The notes: generated by a model from the letters alone, not told the origin. A stretch of 64,000 nucleotides of DNA from G963662655 sp963665015 (GCA_963665015.2 CAXXSY010000004.1:1302001-1366000); one strand, 5' to 3'; positions 17,004-26,007 are shown, counted from the first letter of the stretch. Numbers and translations are program-made.

Positions 17004-18554
17004 TCAATCTCCAAAGTGAAGTACGATGTTCAAATCGCCATCCAGCCGCAGGAAATCCTCCGGTTTGATGTAGATGGTTTCGCCCTCCGTACTGTCGAAG
17101 AGGAATTCTATACCGAGGTAGTACTTCTCGTTGGTGAAGAATCTGAGGTCTTCCTCGCTCAGGTTGAAGGTAAAGTCCTTGGTCGAGTTCGCCGGTGTGT
17201 AGGTGTCCTCTCCCTCTCGCGGGAGCAGGAGATTCCAAGCGCTGAACGTGGAATCCGGCTCGTGGAAAAGCGTATCGGGATGCTCGATCGTGCTGAAGTA
17301 GAGGTAGGCATGCGCCGCGGTAGGCGTCGTGTTTTTCACCGACAACCGTATCGAAGCGCTCTGGGCGAACTCGCGGATGCGGTCGCGGACTTCGTCGGAA
17401 AGCTCGGTGACGTAGGTCGAGTCGTTGCGGATCAGCCCTTCGTCCAGCGTGAAGAGGAACGGCACGCGACCCTGGAAATCGCCGTTGGCATGGTCTCCCA
17501 CGGAGGCGAAGCCGTACTCGGTTTCGTCCTGGCCAACCACGAAATACGAATTGGTAAACTCGATGCGGGTCGGGAAGATATTCAAGAGGTAGGAGATGGA
17601 GTCGGTCAACGTCTGGGTGGATGTTGCGGGAACTCCGGGTGTCGTCGCGGCGTCGAAGACAAGGTTGTCGGTGCTGTCGATGTAGATCGAACGCGACTCT
17701 CCCAAATCGTTGTAAGCGGTCATCTTTCCGCGGATGCTGACCCTGAATCCAAGGCGGTTGGTGATGTTGAAATGCATACGTGCCTGGGTGATGGTCAGGG
17801 TGGAGTCGAGGTTTTCGGGGTAGTCGATATCGATGCTTTCTATCTCGTCCTCGATGTACATGCGCTTGTTGTAGATGGAACCGTGCATCTGCTGGAAATA
17901 GATATCCTCCGTGAAGAACACCTGGATGTCGCAGACTTGCTGGCTTCCCGCAATCTCGATCTGCGGCTCGACGGTGAATCGCAGGCTGTCTCGCAGCGTT
18001 TCGTCTTCGGGCGACCCAATCCGGAAGTAGCGGTTGTTCACGCCATCGAGCGATACCCGCGTGGTGTCGTTAAACTCCGTGATATCGATCTGGAGCGTGT
18101 CGCCCTCGGGCGTGAAGATTTCATCGAATCGTATCCGGAGCGACGCGAGGTCCGGGTGAGGATCGCGAACTTCGATCAGCATGGTCCACGTCTTGATCAA
18201 TCCGTAGCTGACCGTCACATCGCCGCTGCCGAATCCGGTATCGTTGAGGCTCAGGTAACCGGCATTCTCCGTGTTGGAAGTCACCGGAATCCACTGCTCG
18301 ATCTCCGGAGCGGCCTGGATGCTAATCAGCGAATCGACTGCGTAGCTGCTGATGTTTCCGTTCTGCATGTAGAAAATGCTGTCGTTCTCGACGATGAAAT
18401 CGGTGGAGTCTTCCAACTCGTGGATGTAATAGTATTTATTGATAAGCGGCAATTTGAAGGTTGTATCAAACTTGGGTGTTTCCGGTAACTGCATACAACC
18501 GATGACGATCAACGTAATCGCCAAAGCGAGAGCGGTAAGGCGAAGTACTTTCAT
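17004..18554 (-). CDS. Large lipoprotein of unknown function
   Basis: A 516-residue protein with a lipoprotein signal (LALAITLIVIGC, Cys at 20). The rest is beta-rich and acidic with many Asp-Ser-Thr repeats in strand turns and no family I recognise. Its gene lies directly upstream of the beta-barrel gene with a 1-base gap, and both start with good ribosome sites, so I infer an outer-membrane lipoprotein-barrel pair. No catalytic motif is visible. Confidence 0.65.
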   Translation of the reverse strand: MKVLRLTALALAITLIVIGCMQLPETPKFDTTFKLPLINKYYYIHELEDSTDFIVENDSIFYMQNGNISSYAVDSLISIQAAPEIEQWIPVTSNTENAGYLSLNDTGFGSGDVTVSYGLIKTWTMLIEVRDPHPDLASLRIRFDEIFTPEGDTLQIDITEFNDTTRVSLDGVNNRYFRIGSPEDETLRDSLRFTVEPQIEIAGSQQVCDIQVFFTEDIYFQQMHGSIYNKRMYIEDEIESIDIDYPENLDSTLTITQARMHFNITNRLGFRVSIRGKMTAYNDLGESRSIYIDSTDNLVFDAATTPGVPATSTQTLTDSISYLLNIFPTRIEFTNSYFVVGQDETEYGFASVGDHANGDFQGRVPFLFTLDEGLIRNDSTYVTELSDEVRDRIREFAQSASIRLSVKNTTPTAAHAYLYFSTIEHPDTLFHEPDSTFSAWNLLLPREGEDTYTPANSTKDFTFNLSEEDLRFFTNEKYYLGIEFLFDSTEGETIYIKPEDFLRLDGDLNIVLHFGD

Positions 18555-18575
18555 GGTCTTGATCCTCTATTTGTT

Positions 18576-19556
18576 TTACCAGTGAATTTCAGGCACACGA
18601 TTCCTTATCTCCATTATGCCTTTCGGAAGCGATTTGTCAATAACAATCGGGATTCTCATCAAATTCCATCTTCGTTTCAGTTTTTTCAGGCCACGACGGT
18701 CGAATCCGAGGAACAGCGACACGTCCCGCGTCGAGATGCACAGCGTGCCGTCGAGTCGTTCGGGGAGGCTTCCGATGCAGACCTCCGAGCGAACCAGTTC
18801 GCCGAATGCAGCATGCCACGGCCCCGCGATGATCGACTCCGTATCGAGGTCGCCGTGCAGTCCGGTCTTGATCACCGGAATGCCGTGTTGCTCGAATCTT
18901 GCGATTGCCTTCGCGCAGCGGTCGATGGCATCGTCGAGCGACAGGGGCTTGAAGCTTCCGGCGCGATACATTTCGGCAAGCCGGGTCCCCTCGAGCACGA
19001 CGCAGGGGTATATGCGCACGAAGTCGGGCTTGATCTCGATCGTGGTCTCGATGGTGTGTAGCCAGGAGGCTTCGTCGTCCTCGGGCAGACCCGGAAGAAG
19101 CTGGACGCAGAGCCGGATTCCGTGATTCTGGATGCGTTTGCATGTGTCGATTGCGGTTATGGATTCGTACCCTCTCGCGGCTGCCTTGAGGACGCTATCG
19201 TCAAAGCTCTGGATGCCCAGCTCGATGGTGGTGACGCCGCGGGACTTGAACATGGCGAGTTGATCATCGTCGAGACAGTCGGGCCGGGTCGAGAAGCGGA
19301 TGCCGTGCAGCCCTGGCAGGTAAGGTTCAATGAGATTCAGCCAGCGCTCGATTTCACTCTCGGGCAGTGCGCTGAAAGTGCCGCCGTAGAAGGCGATTTC
19401 GAGTTCCTGTCCAGGATTGTGGGCAATGAAGTGCTCGATGTCGATCCTGAGACGATCCGCGTCGGGGGACTCGATGGACGAGAATGTGTTCTGGTTGCAG
19501 TAGATGCAGTGGAATGGACAGCCCCGATGCGGAATGAATACGGGGTAGAGCTTCAT
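18576..19556 (-). CDS. Radical SAM protein (Elp3/HemN-like, function unassigned)
   Basis: A 326-residue radical S-adenosylmethionine enzyme. The 4Fe-4S motif is CPFHCIYC (CxxxCxxC) near residue 13, followed by AFYGGTFSALP and TIELGIQSFDDSVLKAAARG, as in Elp3- and HemN-related proteins. There is no acetyltransferase domain, so it resembles only the N-terminal half of Elp3; it is closer to the YhcC-type group. ATG 19556 overlaps the rnc stop as ATGA and is preferred over an upstream in-frame start inside rnc. The reaction is unknown. Confidence 0.78.
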   Translation of the reverse strand: MKLYPVFIPHRGCPFHCIYCNQNTFSSIESPDADRLRIDIEHFIAHNPGQELEIAFYGGTFSALPESEIERWLNLIEPYLPGLHGIRFSTRPDCLDDDQLAMFKSRGVTTIELGIQSFDDSVLKAAARGYESITAIDTCKRIQNHGIRLCVQLLPGLPEDDEASWLHTIETTIEIKPDFVRIYPCVVLEGTRLAEMYRAGSFKPLSLDDAIDRCAKAIARFEQHGIPVIKTGLHGDLDTESIIAGPWHAAFGELVRSEVCIGSLPERLDGTLCISTRDVSLFLGFDRRGLKKLKRRWNLMRIPIVIDKSLPKGIMEIRNRVPEIHW

Positions 19557-20326
19557 AGCCCGAGTTTGCCGCATGCGATACGGGCAGCGTCTTGCTCGGC
19601 CTGCTTCTTCGATCTCCCTGATCCGGTTCCCAGAACCTGGTCGCGGATGGCTACAGTGACGGTGAAGGTCTTCTTGTGGTCGGGGCCTTCTTCGTTGACG
19701 ACTTGATAATTGGGTGGTTTCTGGTATTTTCCCTGAGAATACTCTTGCAGGATGCTCTTGAAATTGCGAAGCTCTTCGCTCTGGATCGCCTCTTCGAAGT
19801 CCTTGAGTATGTGACGATGGATGAAGCTGCGTACCCGTGTCATGCCCGAATCGAGGTAGATCGCACAGATGAGCGCTTCCATGGCGTCGGACAGGATCGA
19901 TTTCCGCTTGCGGCCGCCGGAACGATCTTCCTCGGCGCTGACCAGCAGGAATTTTCCCAGTTCGATTCGCTCGGCTACCAGTGCCAGGTATTTCTCCGAC
20001 ACCAGCTTCGATTTCATCTTGGACATGATTCCCTCGGGTTGATCGGGAAACTGGAGGAACATCTCTTCTGCCACGACCAGACCCAGGATCGAATCGCCCA
20101 GAAACTCCATCCGCTCGAACGCCGAAACGGACTGCGGTTCGCCGGTAACGCGGTTCAGATAGGACGCGTGCATGAAAGCGGCTTGCAGCAGATTGATATT
20201 CTTGAAGCGATATCCGATGATCTGCTCGAACTCGGGAATCATTCTCTTCCAGTCGGGATTGGCGGTAATCTTTTCATCCAACCGGTGCGAGAAAAATTCA
20301 AGGATTGAATTCAGTAGTTTTTTCAC
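19553..20326 (-). CDS. rnc: Ribonuclease III
   Basis: Endonuclease for double-stranded RNA that matures rRNA and some mRNAs. The catalytic signature is ERMEFLGDSILG, with LSDAMEALICAIYLDSG as the second acidic site. The C-terminal double-stranded RNA binding domain is complete (QEYSQGKYQKPPNY...GSGRSKKQAEQDAA). At 257 residues it is slightly longer than E. coli RNase III because of a 25-residue N-terminal extension. It is last in the fatty-acid cluster and overlaps the radical SAM gene by 4 bases. A 26-bp perfect palindrome lies 13 bases upstream of its start. Confidence 0.95.
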   Translation of the reverse strand: MKKLLNSILEFFSHRLDEKITANPDWKRMIPEFEQIIGYRFKNINLLQAAFMHASYLNRVTGEPQSVSAFERMEFLGDSILGLVVAEEMFLQFPDQPEGIMSKMKSKLVSEKYLALVAERIELGKFLLVSAEEDRSGGRKRKSILSDAMEALICAIYLDSGMTRVRSFIHRHILKDFEEAIQSEELRNFKSILQEYSQGKYQKPPNYQVVNEEGPDHKKTFTVTVAIRDQVLGTGSGRSKKQAEQDAARIACGKLGL

Positions 20327-20339
20327 AATTACTCGAATC

Positions 20340-20365
20340 GGTGATCGGTCGATCGACCGATCACC
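20340..20365. promoter_or_regulatory. 26-bp perfect palindrome between fabF and rnc
   Basis: GGTGATCGGTCGA followed by its exact reverse complement. In the minus-strand transcript it would form an 11-bp stem with a 4-base loop just before the rnc ribosome site. On the plus strand it is followed after 5 bases by a short T-run, but no plus-strand gene lies upstream. Candidate roles are an RNase III target in its own leader, a processing or stability element, or a protein-binding site. Confidence 0.55.
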
Positions 20366-20381
20366 ATGATATTTTTGTAAG

Positions 20382-21623
20382 TTATCGTTTGTATTTTCTG
20401 TAAACGAGAACGCCGTTGTGTCCGCCGAAGCCGAGAGAATTGCTGACGGCGATATCGACGTCTTTTTTAATTGCGCCTTTGGTGACGTAATCCAGATCGC
20501 AATCAGGATCGGGATTCATCAGGTTGATGGTCGGATGGATAACGCCGTCACGGATGGTGAGGCAGCATACGATTCCTTCGATCGCGGCAGCCGCACCGAG
20601 CGTGTGCCCAACCATCGATTTGGTGGAGCTGATTTTCAGCTTGTAGGCGTGCTCGCCGAACACGGTCTTGTAGCTCGCTGTCTCGTTCTTGTCGTTCAGC
20701 GGGGTCGAGGTTCCGTGCGCGTTCATGTAATCGACTTCGTGCGGTTGGATATTCGCGTCCTTCAGCGCTGCCTTGATGGCTCTCGCGCCGCCTTCGCCCT
20801 GTTCCGCCGGAGCGGTGATGTGATAGGCGTCGCAGGTCGCGCCGTAGCCGACGATCTCGGCATAGATTTTGGCACCGCGGGCCAGCGCGTGTTCCAGCTC
20901 TTCCAGAACCAGGATACCGGCGCCCTCCGCCATGATGAATCCGTCGCGTTCCTTGTCGAACGGGCGGCAGGCGGTGGCTGGGTCGTCGTTGCGCGTACTG
21001 AGCGCTTTCATGGAGCAGAATCCCGCCACGGCGAGCCTTGTGACCGCCGCTTCCGTTCCGCCGCTGAGGATGACATCCGCGTCGCCGTACTGGATGGCGC
21101 GGAACGCCGTACCGAGTGCGTGATTCGCGGAAGCACAGGCGGAAGTCGTGGTGAAATTGATACCCCGGAGATTGTGCTCGATGGCGATGTGCGCACCGGC
21201 GATGTTGGAAATCATCTTGGGGATGAAGAACGGACTGATCCGCTTGGGCCCCTTTTGGAAGAGCTTGAATGCCTCTTCCTCGAAGGTCTCCATGCCGCCG
21301 ATTCCAGCGCCGATAATCACGCCGATCCGTTCCCGATCCATTTCATGATCGGTGAGTCCGGCATCGATCATCGCCTGACGGGCGGTGATAATTCCAAACT
21401 GAGTATATTTATCGAGCTTTTTGACCTCTTTACGTTCGAAATGGTCTTCCGGATTGTAGGATTTGACTTCACCTGCGACCTGGCTCGCCAGTTCGCTCGC
21501 GTCAAATCCCGTGATCGTCTGGACGCCACTCGTTCCAGCTTGCAGGTTCTTCCACGTTTCTTCAGCATTAGAACCGATTGCATTGATCGTACCGAAGCCG
21601 GTAACAACCACTCTCCTTCTCAT
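20382..21623 (-). CDS. fabF: 3-oxoacyl-ACP synthase II
   Basis: Condensing enzyme of fatty-acid elongation, 413 residues. The catalytic Cys is in TSACASANHALGTA, and the two histidines are in NAHGTSTPLNDKNE and STKSMVGHTLGAAA; GVLVY is near the terminus. Length and order match FabF. It lies 100 bases downstream of acpP with a hairpin between them, and upstream of rnc, the classical bacterial order. Its start has AGAGGTAC upstream. Confidence 0.96.
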   Translation of the reverse strand: MRRRVVVTGFGTINAIGSNAEETWKNLQAGTSGVQTITGFDASELASQVAGEVKSYNPEDHFERKEVKKLDKYTQFGIITARQAMIDAGLTDHEMDRERIGVIIGAGIGGMETFEEEAFKLFQKGPKRISPFFIPKMISNIAGAHIAIEHNLRGINFTTTSACASANHALGTAFRAIQYGDADVILSGGTEAAVTRLAVAGFCSMKALSTRNDDPATACRPFDKERDGFIMAEGAGILVLEELEHALARGAKIYAEIVGYGATCDAYHITAPAEQGEGGARAIKAALKDANIQPHEVDYMNAHGTSTPLNDKNETASYKTVFGEHAYKLKISSTKSMVGHTLGAAAAIEGIVCCLTIRDGVIHPTINLMNPDPDCDLDYVTKGAIKKDVDIAVSNSLGFGGHNGVLVYRKYKR

Positions 21624-21689
21624 ATAGTACCTCTCATTAAGCTATTGAATTTGCGCAGGCAAAAATGGATTGCAAAAGAAGAAAGAATC

Positions 21690-21707
21690 GCCCGGTTTAC
21701 ACCGGGC
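21690..21707 (-). terminator. Hairpin between acpP and fabF (attenuator-like)
   Basis: Read on the minus strand: GCCCGGT, 4-base loop, ACCGGGC, then the T-rich GATTCTTTCTTCTTTTG. A 7-bp GC-rich stem with an imperfect T tract suggests partial termination, which would let acpP be transcribed more than fabF. Confidence 0.5.
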
Positions 21708-21723
21708 AATTCCCTTTCCAACC

Positions 21724-21957
21724 TTACTTGACTTTTTCTTTGAGGTAGGTGATTGCCTTGCCTACTGTGTCGAGTTTCTCGGCGTCTTCATCCGGAATAT
21801 CGATCTCGAATTCTTCTTCGAATTTCATGATGAGTTCGACAGTATCCAGTGAGTCTGCACCGAGATCTTCGATGAAATGCGCGTTATCCGTGACTTCGCC
21901 GGCATTGACGTCCAGTTCTTCCACGATGATTTCTTTTACGCGTGCTGCAATATCCAT
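21724..21957 (-). CDS. acpP: Acyl carrier protein
   Basis: A 77-residue acidic carrier of growing acyl chains. The phosphopantetheine site is Ser36 in the motif DLGADSLDTVEL. The sequence is otherwise a normal four-helix ACP. It sits between fabG and fabF in the fatty-acid cluster with an AGGAGG ribosome site, and the hairpin after it may set its higher expression. Confidence 0.97.
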   Translation of the reverse strand: MDIAARVKEIIVEELDVNAGEVTDNAHFIEDLGADSLDTVELIMKFEEEFEIDIPDEDAEKLDTVGKAITYLKEKVK

Positions 21958-21981
21958 TGTATTACCTCCTGTTGGATTTCT

Positions 21982-22722
21982 CTACATGATTAAACCACCG
22001 TCAACCTGTATGGTCTGACCGGTGATGTATGAAGATTCTTCTGATGCGAGGAAAAGGCACAAGTTGGCGACAGCGACCGGCTGCCCCATTCTGCTCATGG
22101 GGATCGCTTCCGAGTATGCCTTGACGACGTCTTCGGGAAGCTGGGTCATGTCGGTTTCGATGAAACCGGGCGCGATGGCGTTCGCACGGATACCGCGTTT
22201 CGCCACTTCTTTCGCCGTTGATTTGGTCAGCGCAATGATCCCGCCCTTCGAGGCGGCGTAGTTCGCTTGACCGACGTTGCCCATCAGCCCTATCACCGAT
22301 GCGATGTTGATGATCGAGCCGGATTTCTGCTTGAGCATATAACGGACGACCTTCTTGGTGCAGACGAAGGTTCCCTTCAGGTTCACATTGATCACCATAT
22401 CCCAGTCGGCGTCTTTCATCTTCATGATGAGACCGTCGCGGGTTACGCCGGCGTTGTTCACCAGGATGTCAATGTGTCCGAATCGCTGGTACACATCCTT
22501 CATTGCCTCTTCGATCGCTTCCGAGTCGGTCACGTTCACCGTGTGACCTTCCGCCTCGAAGCCGAGATCGGAGAGCTCTTTGACCGCCGTCTCGAGTTGG
22601 TCCGCGAGAAGGTCGAAGAGTACGGGTGTCGCGCCTTCTTCGGCGTATCGTTTTGCGATGGCGAATCCGATTCCTCGGGCTCCGCCTGTGATGATCGCTA
22701 TCTTTCCGTCGAGTCTTTTCAT
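21982..22722 (-). CDS. fabG: 3-oxoacyl-ACP reductase
   Basis: NADPH-dependent short-chain dehydrogenase of 246 residues that reduces 3-oxoacyl-ACP. Visible are the cofactor motif TGGARGIGFAIA, NNAGVTRDGLIMKM, and the catalytic Ser and YAASKGG. The C-terminus (SYITGQTIQVDGGLIM) is typical. I start it at ATG 22722, which overlaps the fabD stop as ATGA; an upstream in-frame start would add seven residues lying inside fabD. Confidence 0.95.
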   Translation of the reverse strand: MKRLDGKIAIITGGARGIGFAIAKRYAEEGATPVLFDLLADQLETAVKELSDLGFEAEGHTVNVTDSEAIEEAMKDVYQRFGHIDILVNNAGVTRDGLIMKMKDADWDMVINVNLKGTFVCTKKVVRYMLKQKSGSIINIASVIGLMGNVGQANYAASKGGIIALTKSTAKEVAKRGIRANAIAPGFIETDMTQLPEDVVKAYSEAIPMSRMGQPVAVANLCLFLASEESSYITGQTIQVDGGLIM

Positions 22723-23666
22723 AGTTCTTCCAGTTTCCCGCACACCGTTTCGACATCTTCCATCTTGTCGATGCTGTAAATCGTCGCGGCGCGGTTGATC
22801 TTCTTCATCATCCCCGCGAGTACACGCTGGGGACCAAACTCTATGAAGATCGGGTTAAATTTGTCAATTATTAATTCCATCGACTGCACCCACTGGACCG
22901 TCGAGGTGACCTGCAACGCAAGGTTCTTCTTGATCGAATCCAGCGCTGTGACCGGTTTTGCATCGACATTGGATACAATCGGTATCCCCGAAAAATTAAA
23001 CGGGGTGTGTTCAATTTCTTCCGCAAGCCATTCACCGGCTCGTGCGATCAGCGGTGAGTGGAACGGTCCGCCGACCATCAGCGGAATGACACGCTTGGCG
23101 CCCTTTTCCTTCGCGATCTCACCTGCTTTATCGACGCCGACTTTCGATCCGGAGATTACTGTCTGCACCGGGGTGTTGAAGTTCGCCGCGATCACGACGC
23201 CTTCCGACTGCGCCTGCTTGCAGATGTCGCGCACTTCGTCGGGTGAGAGTCCAACGATGGCCGTCATGCCGAAGGGCTGTCCGTCGTTGGCGCGGATCAT
23301 GAAATCGCCGCGCTTGTGGACCAGGTTCATCGCGTCGGTGAGCTCCAGAACGCCGTTTGCGACCAGCGCTGTGAACTCGCCCAGCGAGTGCCCCGCGACC
23401 ACGTCCGGCGCGATATCCAGCTTCTCCTGCAGCGCGCGCATGGCGGCGATGCTGTGGAAGAGGATCGCGGGCTGGGTGTAGGTCGTCTGGGTCAGGGTCT
23501 CTTCCGGGCCGTTTTTCATGACCTGGTAGAGAGTGGTTCCGTTCTTTTCGTCGAAGTTCTTCAGGATGGCTTCGTACTCATCGTTGATATAGTCCATCGC
23601 CATGCCCACGTACTGAGCGCCCTGTCCGGGAAAAAGAAAAGCGATATTACGTTCTTTGTATGCCAT
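22719..23666 (-). CDS. fabD: Malonyl-CoA:ACP transacylase
   Basis: Transfers malonyl from CoA to ACP. The protein is 315 residues with FLFPGQGAQYVGM at the N-terminus, the nucleophile elbow GHSLGEF, a conserved Arg about 25 residues later, and VGGPFHSPLI with the catalytic His. It overlaps fabG by 4 bases and follows fabH by 13 bases. Confidence 0.95.
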   Translation of the reverse strand: MAYKERNIAFLFPGQGAQYVGMAMDYINDEYEAILKNFDEKNGTTLYQVMKNGPEETLTQTTYTQPAILFHSIAAMRALQEKLDIAPDVVAGHSLGEFTALVANGVLELTDAMNLVHKRGDFMIRANDGQPFGMTAIVGLSPDEVRDICKQAQSEGVVIAANFNTPVQTVISGSKVGVDKAGEIAKEKGAKRVIPLMVGGPFHSPLIARAGEWLAEEIEHTPFNFSGIPIVSNVDAKPVTALDSIKKNLALQVTSTVQWVQSMELIIDKFNPIFIEFGPQRVLAGMMKKINRAATIYSIDKMEDVETVCGKLEEL

Positions 23667-23679
23667 ATCGTTTACTCCA

Positions 23680-24678
23680 TCAATAGCGGAAGATCATACT
23701 TCCGGAGGTCAGTCCGGCGCCGAACGCGACCGTCATCACCATGTCGCCGCGACGGATTTGATTGATCTCGACCGCCTCGCTCAGAGCGCAGGGAATCGTC
23801 GAGGCCGATGTGTTTCCGTATTTCTCGATGTTGATGATCACCTTCTCCTTATCCATCTTGAGCTTCTTGCCCACGCCTTCGATGATGCGCAGGTTTGCCT
23901 GATGGGGGATAAGCCAGTCAACATCCTTGATGTCGAGGTTGTTGCGTTTCATGACCACTTCGCAAGCACCTGCCATCGACTTGATCGCCAGCTTGAATAT
24001 CTTGTTGCCTTCCATGTAGATGGTGTGCTGATTCTTCCTGACTGTGCTCTTGGACGCCGGGTATTTCGATCCGCCGGCTTGCTGGATCAACAGGTCGCCA
24101 TACGCTCCGTCCGAGAAAATGACGGAATCGAAGAAGTGGGAGATGTCGCTCCGCTCGGCGCGCGAAATCACGGCGGCTCCGGCGGCATCACCGAACAGAA
24201 CGCAGGTGTTGCGGTCTTTCCAGTTCACGATGCGGGTCAGAATCTCCACCGCGACGACGAGGATGTTTTTATAAACGCCGTTCTCGATGTATTGCCTCGC
24301 GATATCGGATGCGTAGATGAAGCCTGTGCAACCCGCGGACAGATCGAACGCGGGGCAGTTGTTCTTGATCCCCAGCTTGTGCTGAAGGATGCAGCCTGTG
24401 GCGGGGAAAGCGTGGTCGGGCGTTACGGTGCCGACGATGATCAGGTCGATATCCTTGGCACGTATTCCGGCGTTTTGCAAGGCCATTTCCGAAGCCTTCA
24501 AGGCCAGATCGGAAGAGGCTTCGTCGTCCGCGGCGATACGGCGCTCGAACATCCCGGTACGGGTGCGGATCCATTCGTCCGTGGTATCGACTATTTTCTC
24601 GAGATCGTAGTTATTCAGAATCTTGGAGGGATGATAATGACCCATCCCCGCAATTTTCGCGTTGTATTTCTTATGCAT
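23680..24678 (-). CDS. fabH: 3-oxoacyl-ACP synthase III
   Basis: Initiates fatty-acid synthesis by condensing an acyl-CoA with malonyl-ACP. The 332-residue protein has the FabH catalytic triad: Cys in DLSAGCTGFIY, His in PHQANLRIIEG and Asn in YGNTSASTIP. DEWIRTRTGMFERR near the N-terminus is a FabH hallmark. It lies 14 bases after plsX and 13 bases before fabD. Confidence 0.96.
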   Translation of the reverse strand: MHKKYNAKIAGMGHYHPSKILNNYDLEKIVDTTDEWIRTRTGMFERRIAADDEASSDLALKASEMALQNAGIRAKDIDLIIVGTVTPDHAFPATGCILQHKLGIKNNCPAFDLSAGCTGFIYASDIARQYIENGVYKNILVVAVEILTRIVNWKDRNTCVLFGDAAGAAVISRAERSDISHFFDSVIFSDGAYGDLLIQQAGGSKYPASKSTVRKNQHTIYMEGNKIFKLAIKSMAGACEVVMKRNNLDIKDVDWLIPHQANLRIIEGVGKKLKMDKEKVIINIEKYGNTSASTIPCALSEAVEINQIRRGDMVMTVAFGAGLTSGSMIFRY

Positions 24679-24692
24679 GATAACCTCTGTGG

Positions 24693-25697
24693 TTACGATG
24701 ATTTATGTTCAAAGTATTCCCGGGCGTGTTCGAGAAAGCCGGACTCCGCGATCTTCGCGCTGAACCGTACAGCGTTCTTGATCGCGATGGCGTTCGAACT
24801 GCCGTGGGCGACGAGCACCGTGCCGTTCAAGCCGGTCAGGAGCGCACCGCCATGCTCCGAATGATCCAGTTTTTTCTTCAGGTATTGATAGACCGGGAAC
24901 GAGAGGATCGCGCCGATCTTGGCGATCCAGTCCTTCTTGATCTGCTCTTTCATCATTCGGAAGATGGAGACCGCGGCTCCTTCGAGCGTCTTGAGCATGA
25001 CGTTTCCGACGAAACCATCACAAATCACGACGTTTACTTCGCCCTTCATCACCTCTTTACCTTCTATATTCCCAACGAAATTGATGCCGGGTTCGACCAG
25101 CAATCTCTGATGGGTCTTCTTGGCGAGTTCATTGCCTTTCATGCTTTCTTCGCCGATATTCAGGAGGGCGAGTTTCGGATTATCTATTTTGAAGAAGAAT
25201 TGAGAATACAATGATCCCAGCCTCGCGAACTGAACCAGATAGTCCGGTGTGCAATCCACGTTTGCCCCCACGTCCAGCATGATCGAGTTGCCGCGCATGG
25301 TGGGAAGGTGAATGGAGATCGCCGGGCGCATCACATTCTTGATTCTTCCGATATTCAGAAGCGCAGCCGCCATCACGGCACCGGTGTTCCCGGCGCTTAC
25401 GGCAGCATCCGCCTTACCGTCCTTGTGGAGCAGAATCGCCTGCACGAGCGATGAATCCTTCATCGATTTACGAACCGAAGTCGATGCCTTGTCATCCATC
25501 GCCACGACTTGCGACGCATTGATCACCTCGATGCGCTTTGTGTCGTAGTAGTACTTATCGAGCTCTTTCTTGAGAATATCCTCTTTGCCCACAAGAAGTA
25601 TCTTGTCACAAGCATTCTCTTTAATTGCAAGAACCGCTCCCTCTACTTCTGGCAGGGGAGCGTGATCTGTTCCAAAGGCGTCAAGAGCTACGATCAT
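24693..25697 (-). CDS. plsX: Phosphate acyltransferase PlsX
   Basis: Makes acyl-phosphate from acyl-ACP for phospholipid synthesis. The 334-residue protein begins MIVALDAFGTDHAPLPEVEGA (usually DAMGGD; here Ala-Phe-Gly-Thr-Asp) and carries the expected SAGNTGAVMAAAL, LDVGANVDCTPDYLVQFA and VVICDGFVGNVMLK blocks. Its start overlaps the rpmF stop by one base (TGATG), so translation is likely coupled. The order rpmF-plsX-fabH is conserved in many bacteria. Confidence 0.95.
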   Translation of the reverse strand: MIVALDAFGTDHAPLPEVEGAVLAIKENACDKILLVGKEDILKKELDKYYYDTKRIEVINASQVVAMDDKASTSVRKSMKDSSLVQAILLHKDGKADAAVSAGNTGAVMAAALLNIGRIKNVMRPAISIHLPTMRGNSIMLDVGANVDCTPDYLVQFARLGSLYSQFFFKIDNPKLALLNIGEESMKGNELAKKTHQRLLVEPGINFVGNIEGKEVMKGEVNVVICDGFVGNVMLKTLEGAAVSIFRMMKEQIKKDWIAKIGAILSFPVYQYLKKKLDHSEHGGALLTGLNGTVLVAHGSSNAIAIKNAVRFSAKIAESGFLEHAREYFEHKSS

Positions 25698-25882
25698 CAG
25701 GCTTTTTCTTTTATCTCGATGACCTTTTTCCCTTTATAGTATCCACATTTTTCGCATATCTTATGCGGTCTGGTCGCTTCGCCACAATTCGAGCACGTCG
25801 TCCAGGTCGGCATCTCGGCCTTATGGTGCGTTCTGCGTTTGTCGCGGCGTGCCTTCGAGGTTTTCCTTTTCGGTACTGCCAT
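25697..25882 (-). CDS. rpmF: Ribosomal protein L32
   Basis: A 61-residue L32 with the basic N-terminus MAVPKRKTSKARRDKRRTHH and a four-Cys zinc ribbon (CSNCGE and CEKCGYYKGK). It is the first gene of the fatty-acid operon, followed by plsX through a TGATG overlap. No DUF177/YceD gene precedes it, though that gene often does in other bacteria; the space upstream instead holds the promoter. Confidence 0.97.
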   Translation of the reverse strand: MAVPKRKTSKARRDKRRTHHKAEMPTWTTCSNCGEATRPHKICEKCGYYKGKKVIEIKEKA

Positions 25883-25979
25883 TTTCAGCTCCTTCTATTC
25901 TATTCTTCAATTATAAACACAAAGCATCTTCCAACTGCATTCCACACAGGATACAATCCAAGATGCAAACAAGATTGCC

Positions 25980-26007
25980 ACAATATTTTCCACCGATTCG
26001 GTGTCAA
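25980..26007 (-). promoter_or_regulatory. Sigma70-type promoter of the rpmF-fab operon
   Basis: On the minus strand: TTGACA (26007-26002), a 16-base spacer, then TATTGT (25985-25980), about 100 bases before the rpmF start. It is the best promoter match seen in this 217-base intergenic region, and the long leader could hold further regulation. Confidence 0.55.

Noticed and set aside
16920..18488. Long plus-strand frame of 522 codons
   Set aside because: It lies antisense to the lipoprotein gene, which has a lipobox, a ribosome site and one-base spacing to its neighbour. The plus frame has no domain and is a by-product of GC-rich codon use.
20418..21731. Plus-strand frame of 437 codons opposite fabF
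   Set aside because: fabF on the minus strand has intact catalytic motifs; the opposite frame has none.
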